From Camelus bactrianus (Eukaryota; Chordata; Mammalia; Artiodactyla; Camelidae), in contig NC_133540.1 in assembly GCF_048773025.1 (NCBI RefSeq), positions 121,214,501 to 121,278,500 on the forward strand: a stretch of 64,000 nt of DNA, written 5' to 3'. Below the pieces are notes generated by a model. That model was given only the letters and a program-made list of their open reading frames with translations, did not search any database and had not been told where the DNA came from. A program made the translations under genes and the position numbers. Positions within the stretch are counted from its first letter, which is position 1; every line of letters begins with the position of its first letter. This document shows positions 56,561-64,000 of the stretch, piece by piece.

Positions 56561-58514
56561 CTTTTAAGCACAGTGGAAATGGACACTTTTAAAAAAGAAA
56601 CCATTGTAGCATTTTACATACAACTCACTTATCTTAGAGCTTATTTTTAAAAATCTCAGTCCTGGACTTTTGACAGTGTGGGTATCCATTTATTTTAAGG
56701 ACTCTTCAGAAAATTTCAAACAACCATTCGACCTATAGATCTCATATGGTTCATTCATATGCATGGAATAATTTTAGGAGCACAGGGATATGTTCCATGA
56801 AATTGTATAGCCATCTTGAAATCATTGAAGAATGGCCAGATGGAAGACGTCACTCATGCAGAAATAGAATCTAGAGGCAGACATTCCAGGGTGTGTGAAG
56901 GGGAAAAGAGACATGAAGAGGGGGAATATGATGGCAAATCACATTCTATCTCCACATAAGGAAGAATGTTCTCATGATAAGATTCCACCCAAAATAGAAT
57001 GGATTATCGAAGAAATTAATGAGGGTTTAAAAAGAGACCAATCGACCATTCATTAAGAATAGCATGGAAAGAATTTCTTTCGGGTTGCTGAGTTTGGGTT
57101 AAATGATCTGTATGGACCTTGTTAAACGCAATGATCTTAGAATGTAAGATGACAGACTGTTACAACTTTAAAAAACGTTGAGGATCACCGCCTTAGTTCA
57201 TGAGCATTATACAAATTAAAGAGAGAACATACCTCAGAGGTCTTCCTTTAAAAGGACAGCTTCAGTAGAAACAGTAATTTTCACAGTTATTTAAAATATG
57301 TATGAAACAAGCATTTGAGAGACAAATAAAAGGTAATTTATACTGATTTCTTTCATATGCTACCAGGTAGTAACAATTTCAGAGCAAGTGTTTCTCTGTT
57401 AGGAAAGTATCTCAATGAGATCAGTTGGTGTGATTGGGTTGTAAGCAATAGACAGTGGTGGTGCATGACATAAGCAATAATGGAATTTGTTGATAAGACA
57501 AAGTAGCTCACAGAATTGAAGAAAATTCTGAGACATTGGCTTTGAAAAGGACAAGGACCAAACCTTTGTGAAGATCTGGGTATCAAGAACTCATGTATAG
57601 CGTCCCCAGGATGCCATCAGGGAGGTCAGTGCTGGCCATTTCAGATCTTTGTGTCACTCTGCTCAAGTTTCAAATTCTGGTGAAAAGGTTTGAGAGAATA
57701 TCATTTCAAAGCCTAACCTGGGTCATATGTTCACTCCTTGGCCTGGAAAAGAAAAACTCCCTGACCAACATATTATTCAGTGGTAGGCGTGGGGAGATAG
57801 TTTCCCGAGGCAAAATTGCAGAGCCATTTTTAGAAGGAGGAATGCAAGCTGGACAGAGGAAAGCACAGATAGGCACCATGATGAGCCACTCTGGTCCGAG
57901 ACATGAATTTTTAACTTCTGTTAGCACAGTCACATAGAATGTTCTCTTTTGAGTTGCTGCCTTTGCTTACCATGCCCTAACTTTTCTCTAATACCCTGAA
58001 CCTGCCCTACAAGTCTACGGTGCATGATGACCTCAAGTTCACGGTTCTTTGGAAAGGTGGAGAAGCAACATGGGGTAAGGTATGGTAACAGTAGAAGAGG
58101 GCTCCACAAAAGCCACAAACATTTGTTGGGAAGCAAGCTCCCAACCAGGAAACTAAGCTGTCCTGGAATCTGTGAGAGTGGCAGGATGCAGAGTAGGGAG
58201 GGGTAATCTCTACATAATCTGAAATGGAGATTTAAGGCATCTTACGTGCTGACTAACCCACGTGATAGCTCTTTATCCTGCAGCTGCTTTGTCCCACGCC
58301 AGACTTGAGTTTGTGCTCAGTACTGGTTTACGTTTTTCAAAGAAGAATGTACTTGTGCAAGAATGTGAGTATTCTCTCTTTTGTAGAAAGATGGAGGAGG
58401 TCAGTCGCCTCACGTATGTTATCGTGTAGCCTTCAAATACCTGTTTGGCATTTAGAAAAATTCCTCTAGAAGATTTAGAGGTATGTAACTTCAGATTTTT
58501 GTAATAGTCTGGTT
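56561..58514. other. Unassigned stretch
   Basis: About 2 kb. 57240-57930 has the look of an old interspersed repeat (for example 'gggagatagtttcccgaggcaaaattgcagagccatttttagaaggagg'), but I cannot name the family. The frames there (57593-57937, 57706-57933) are not supported as genes. Confidence 0.4.
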
Positions 58515-58843
58515 GCATCACATGAACTTTATTTTTAAATTTTTAAATTTTTTTATTGAAGTATAGTCAGTTTATAATGTGTCAATTTCTGGTGTACAGC
58601 ATAATGTTTCAGTCATACATATACACACCTATATTCGTTTTCATATTCTTTTTCGTCATAGGTTATTACAAGATACTGAATATAGTTCCCTGTACTATAC
58701 AGTAGAAACTTGCCATTTTTCTATTTTATATACAGTAGTTAGTATCTGCAAATTTCGAATTCCCAGTTTATCCCTTTCTACCCCTTCCTCCCTACCCTGT
58801 AACCATAAGACTGTTCACTGTGTTTGGCATCACATGACCTTTA
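58515..58843 (-). mobile_element. L1 3' tail with 17-bp target duplication
   Basis: Minus-strand tail at 58532-58826. On the plus strand it reads 'tattgaagtatagtcagttt', 'gtcaatttctggtgtacagc', 'ggttattacaagatactgaa', 'cctaccctgtaaccataaga'. The flanking 17-mers gcatcacatgaacttta (58515-58531) and gcatcacatgaccttta (58827-58843) differ at one base. Confidence 0.92.
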
Positions 58844-61309
58844 ATACAGATAAATTATTGTCTAGTTTAAAAAATAGCCTGCAAATTCCAACAGAATATG
58901 ATGTTACTTATTAGGATTTAATTTTGATTTATTATTCATTCAATTACATTTTCCATGTGAATGTAAGTGCTAGGATATCTACCTAGTTATATATACTGAA
59001 TAACTTAAATTTAATAAAACAGTGTTGAGGGACTATAACTTTCAAAGAAACAGAGCCTTTTATCTTCCTTTAAACTGTTTGTCATATTGCCTTCTGAAGG
59101 ATAATTTTGACTTAATTCAAGGAACTCTGTTGAGTCCTTAAAAATAACTTTTTCTCTTGCCTACTACATTTTAAGTAACTTAACTATTTGATGGAAAGGA
59201 ATTCATATAAAATCATGTACAGCAGTAAATATTGTGCAACTATCGTGGATAATAGGAATGTGAGATATTCAACTGTAATTTTGTTCATACTTTGATCCAG
59301 TGTAATGTGGGAAATCATTTTGTAGTCCATTGAGGAAGTACAGAGGTATTTTTTTTAACCTGTGGATACCAAACCCCAAACTGTATTTAAATTACCTCTC
59401 TATGGGTATAAATGTTGATACCTTTTTAAACTGGCCAATGGGGAATGGTGGGCAGTTCAGCATAGAAGTTGAGACTGCTGGCTGAACAGTGTTGCAAATG
59501 ATATCAACATTTGAAGTATAGTCCAATATGAATTCAGAAAAGGGTTGTATGATCATAATATTATGTATCAGGAGATATAAAATGAGGATAAACTAGCAGG
59601 TAACCAGAATACATGGACGAAATTCACTAAGGAAGGAATTCCACTCTTACTTAGCTGAGATGAGAAGGTTCTGCATGAGACCCTGCCCTCCCAGGGGAAG
59701 GGTCATGTCACGTACCCGTGTGGTACTAGTCCAGGAAGGGGCCTTAGGGATCGCCCACTGCAGTAGCTCCACTTTTACAGTATGAGAGTGTGAACACTTC
59801 TTCAAGATAACAGAAATAATGAGGTTGGCATAAAAAGACCCGGCACCCTGGTCTCCTGACTTTTCCTCACGTCACTTTCATGGATTCCTCTTAGTTACTG
59901 TTGCTGGTCAGGGGTGGGGGTGAGGATAAAAAGAATTTGCCCCCCACCCCCACCTTTTTCTGCCCTCTGGAGCCTGAAAGGACATAATCAAGTGGAATGT
60001 CTTCTTTTCCACAGCATAGCAGAAGATGCAGGCCTTATTATCTGGTGTAAAGTATGTGAATTAGAAATTACTTTTTCATCCTTAAATTTTGTATTCAATA
60101 TTTTATGGCACTTAAGTGAGTAATGAATTATTTTTGTCCTAATTCATTATTTATGGAATGCTTTTAACAAAATTTAATGTAATTCCACAAAATGACAGGC
60201 ATAGGGAGAAAAATGTGCCTGGAGATAATTGGCCCAGTGCTGCCCAAAAGAATTTAAGACATTCTTTTGGTAGAATAATTGATGGTGTTTCTAAGAAAAG
60301 CCTGTTCAGGAGCGGCAGCAGATGATCAACTTTCAGGGTACAGAAATCCAGTGTATAAAATTTTCTTTCTGTCTTTGTGCCATCTCAATTAAATGAATTT
60401 ACACTTGGGGGCAAGCTTATTTTGAATAATTTCTATGGCTGCATCATAACTGAATTACTTAGTTATGCTTCTGAGCTATAGAGGAGAAAGGGAAAATCTG
60501 TGGAAACCCTCAAAGTGGATGGTTGTCAATTTTGGGGGGTCTGTTTGTTATCTTTGCCTTTGTTTCTTGGTATTTATCCCAGCTTGTGTTTGAGCTTCTA
60601 AACCTTCCACAAAACCTCTGTGCTTGGGAAAAGATACCTCCCTCCAGCTCCTGGATTAAGGCCATTCGTACATCCGAGGCTCTGACCACAGAGCTATTTT
60701 CAGGGCTCTGGAACTAACTGAATCCAGAAAATATGTGTTAGGGTTTTCTGGGAAGAAGTTTCTTTGCTTTTTGACAAGGGACTTTTTATTTCTCTTTCCC
60801 ATAACATTTCCCTTTTCTTTAGGGAACCGTTCCTTTTACAGCGTGAGATAAGGTGTCATGTAAAAACATTGTGATATTAGAGATCCAGTTAACTGCAAGT
60901 TTACCAATAGCCAAGTTTTGTGATTTATTTCAAAATATGTTCCACTGTTTGTTTGTTTTTCCTGGAAATGCGCGCTGAAGTAGAATAAAATGTGCTAAGT
61001 GTCAACATCCTTCTCTTGGGTTAAAACTTGGAAAAATAGGACACGTCTTGTCACCGTTGAACACCTGGGTTTTCGCAGCAGGCTGTAGCTCCTCAGTCAC
61101 GGGTAAAGGTGAGGCAGTTATCTCCCTCCTCCTCTTTACTTTCAGGCAGAAGCTGTTGATGTCCAGTAATTGGGTTTTTCCAGGGTGTCTACAGAAGAAA
61201 GGACATGTCATCAAGAAGTGCAGCTGAGTCCTTTGGATGCAATTCTCTCTGTAATTTAGATTTTTTTGTTTTGGTATGAAACACCAATACTAAATGACGT
61301 ATAACCTAA
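58844..61309. other. Unassigned stretch
   Basis: About 2.5 kb with no repeat I can name and no gene. Short frames at 59914-60123, 60523-60717 and 61002-61214 show no domains. Confidence 0.45.
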
Positions 61310-61672
61310 AGATTACCAAGATGAAAACCCATGTATCCACTTTACAGCTCAAAAGGAAAACGTAGCAGGTAATTTAGGAGACCTTTGTGGGGCTCCTGGT
61401 TGAGTTTACCACCAGTAACCCCAGAAATTAACCACCACCCTCAATTTTTCCTTGCTTTTCCTTATAGATTCACCACCTATACCTGTATCCCTAAGTAACA
61501 TATTTTTAGTTTTGCCTGTAGTTGAACTATATAAAATTGAGTTTTACTGTATGTATTTTTTGGTGACAGTTTAATTTGCTAAATACTATGTCTTTGAGGT
61601 CATTCCATACTGAAGCTGTTACCTGTGGTTCATTCAATTTCAGTATTGAATGGAATAAATATACCTCATTCC

Positions 61673-61707
<35 letters not shown>

Positions 61708-61870
61708 AAAATTTGGTTTGCTTCTAGTGTTTTTCATTACAAACAGCAAAGAACATTTTCATGCACGTCTCCATGTGTGCAGACATTTCTTTAGAGAAGG
61801 GTTACCGGGATATAGAGTATGAAAGTTGAAAACATAATTTGTAATGCTAAAATGTTTTCCCAAGTTGTTG
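61310..61870 (-). mobile_element. Old L1 (L1M-type) 3' fragment
   Basis: On the minus strand: 'tagttttgcctgtagttgaactatataaaattgagttttactgtatg', 'tgaggtcattccatactgaagctg', 'cagcaaagaacattttcatgcacgtctc', 'gaagggttaccgggatatagagtatg'. It follows the 3' UTR and ORF2 end of very old L1s. It is interrupted by an (ATTG)8 tract at 61677-61708. Confidence 0.75.
61677..61708 (+). repeat. (ATTG)8 microsatellite
   Basis: 32 bp of pure ATTG inside the old L1. Confidence 0.95.
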
Positions 61871-62067
61871 CACCATTTTATTCTCCTCCACCCCTCGATA
61901 ACTGCTGAAAGCTTGAATTGATTCACACGGTCATTTATGCTTACAGTTGGACACTTAAAAAATTTTAAGATCATTAGTAATTATATGGTAATGTTTCATA
62001 TTTAAATCGCATTTACCAAATTACTAATGAGATTGGCTGTCTTTTTATCTTTGACAGGCCATTTAAA

Positions 62068-64000
62068 ACCTTTTATTGGGTTTTTATAAGACAAGTTTTG
62101 GAGCGGTTTTAGGTTTACAGCAAAATTGAGAGGGAGGTACAAACAGTTCCCATATTCCACCTGTACCCACACATACAGAGCCTCCCCTTTTGTCAACATC
62201 ACTCAACAGATTAGTACATTACTTTTTTTTTTTTTTAACCACAGGTGACTCTACATTGACACCTAATTACCCCAGTTCTATAGGTTATACCCTAGAGCTC
62301 ATACCTGGTGCTGTACATTCTACGGGTCTGGACAAACGTATAATGACACATATCCCTCAGTATGTATCATATGGAGCATTTTCACTGCCCTAAAAGCCCT
62401 CTGCACTCTCCCTATTCATCTCTCACCCCTAGCAACCACTGATTGGTTTTTACTGTCTCTATAGCTTTGCCTTTCCCCAAATGTCATAGTGGGACTCCTA
62501 CAGTATGTAGCCCTCTTGGATTGGCTTCTTTCACTTAGAAGTATGCACTCAGCTTTTCTCTCTGTCGTTTCATGGATTGATAACTCATTTCTTTTTAGTA
62601 CTGAATAATACTTCATTGTCTGGATGTACCAAAGTTTATTTATCTTTTCACCTACTGAAATACATCTTGGCTGCTTCCAAGTTTTGGCAGTTATGAATAA
62701 AACTGCTATGAACATCCCTGTAGATTTGACTGTACGTGTAAGTTTTCAACTCCTTTGAATAAGTACCAAGGAGTGATTGCTGGATTGTATGGTAAGAGTG
62801 TGTTTAGTGAGTAAGAAACTGTCTTTGAGAGTGGCTGTACCATTTTACCATCCCATTAACAATGTATGAGAGTTCCCATTGCTCCACATCCTCACCAGGA
62901 CTTGGTGATGTCAGTGTTCCAAATTTTGGCCATTCTTATAGGTATATAATGGTATCTTATTGTTGTTTTAATTTGCATTTTCCTGATGACATATGATGTC
63001 ATCTCTTCATATGCTTATTTCCCACTTGTATACTCTTTTGATGAGATGAATGTTAAGGTCTTTCGCCCATATTTTCATCAGATTGTTGATTTTCTTACTG
63101 TTGAGTAGTAAGAGTTCTGTGTATATTTTGGATAACTGTCCATTATCAGATGTATCATTTGCAAATATTTTCTCACAGTTTGTGGCTTGTCTTCTGCTTC
63201 TCTTGACATAGTCACTTGCAGAGTGGAAGCTTTTTCATTTTAATGAAGTTCAACGTATTACTTATTTCATTTATGGATCATGTCTTTGGTGGTGTGTTTT
63301 AAAAGGGTATCATTATACATATCCCAGGTCATCTAGGTTTTCTCCTATGTTATTTTCCAGGAGTTTAATAATTTTGCATTTTAGATCTGTGATCCATTTT
63401 GAGTTTAATGATCCATTTTGAATACATTTTTGTGAAATGTACAATGTCTGTGTTTAGATTTTTTTTCTATGTGGATGTCTGCTTTTTCTAGCACCATTTG
63501 TTGAAGAGACTCTCTTTGCTCCATTGTACTGTCTTTCTCTTTGCTCCATTGTACTATCTTTGCTCCGTTGTCAAAGATAAGTGGACTATAATATGGGGGT
63601 CTATTTCTGGGTTCTCTATTCTGTTCCATTGATCTATTTGTCTGTTCTTTTTCCAATACCACACTGTTCTGAAGAGTGGTAAATAAGTCTAAAAGTTAGA
63701 TAGCATCAGTACTTCAAGTTTTGTTATTCAATTCTGGGTCTTTTTCCTTTCTGTATAAACTTTAGAATCCATTTGTTGATATCCATAAAGTAATTTGCTG
63801 GAATTTTTATTGGAATTGCATTGAATCTATAGAGCAAGTTGGGAAGAACAGATATCTTGACAATATTGAGGCTTCCTATCCATGATCATGGCATATCTCT
63901 CCATTTGTTTAGTTCTTTGATTTCATTCATCAGAGTTTTGTAGTTTTCCTCATATAGATATTGTGCATATTTCATTAGATTTATACTTAAGGACTTATTT
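62068..64000 (-). pseudogene. Old L1 LINE: 3' UTR and ORF2, runs off the window
   Basis: Collinear on the minus strand with an L1M-class element over more than 1.9 kb, from the 3' UTR at the left into ORF2. The frame at 62416-62715 contains MFIAVLFITAKTWKQPRC and YIQTMKYYSVLKRNEL, the C-terminal ORF2 signature. The frame at 63405-63662 covers the region that reads 'IDQWNRIEN...' in intact L1. It is split by stops and indels, with a T-run at 62223-62237 and a 25-bp tandem duplication at 63511-63560. The 5' end lies beyond the window. Confidence 0.92.
63511..63560 (-). repeat. 25-bp tandem duplication inside L1
   Basis: Two adjacent 25-mers (tctctttgctccattgtact plus five bases) differ at one position. 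Intact L1s have the segment once, so this arose locally after insertion or in the source element. Confidence 0.85.

Noticed and set aside
57240-57930. Processed pseudogene or ancient repeat
   Set aside because: It has a familiar repeat-like texture, but I could not recall a specific family or protein, so it is left as unassigned sequence.
62416-63662. Protein-coding genes on the minus strand
   Set aside because: They are decayed L1 ORF2 with typical signatures and interrupted frames.

Overview
The window reads as non-coding mammalian chromosome, most likely from a camelid (camel, llama or alpaca lineage). The main evidence is a tRNA-Ala-derived SINE at about 80-252, of the type known from camelids, and several L1 3' tails of the artiodactyl/camelid type. 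The rest is ordinary placental-mammal background: MIR, L2, old L1, Tigger and MER5-like DNA transposon fossils, and LTR remnants. These calls come from remembered family consensus sequences, not from a database search, so family names are firm at the level of SINE, L1, L2, MIR or LTR and tentative below that.

I found no convincing host protein-coding gene, exon, tRNA, rRNA or other structural RNA. The longest open frame is 126 codons and shows no recognisable domain. The frames that do resemble protein (near 2376-3168, 62416-62715 and 63405-63662, minus strand) are decayed L1 ORF2. The window is therefore an intergenic stretch or the inside of a very large intron.

Layout. 0-7.3 kb is LINE-rich: a camelid SINE, an L1 on the minus strand that keeps a piece of its 5' UTR but has lost much of its middle, two L1 3' tails about 330 bp apart with repeated flanks, an L2 and an old L1. 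7.3-17 kb holds MIRs, L1 tails, a MER5-like element, and a solo LTR with clean ends that split a MIR at 13888-14457. 17-28.6 kb holds L2 and MIR copies, two Tigger-like elements, an L1 tail cut down to 50 bp with a perfect 15-bp target duplication, a second LTR and an unexplained perfect 29-bp duplication. 28.6-46 kb is mostly unique sequence with one more LTR, a (TG)27 tract, a small CpG-dense patch and an L2 nested inside an L2. 46-64 kb carries many MIRs, an (ATGT)14 tract and, from about 61.3 kb to the end, old minus-strand L1s.

No previously undescribed biological system is apparent. The observations most worth a second look are structural: insertion footprints, the long repeated flanks at 5.2/5.5 kb, the 29-bp duplication at 22.97/23.56 kb, a short shared motif at 12.65 and 46.67 kb that may be an unnamed repeat, and three CTCF-like motifs.
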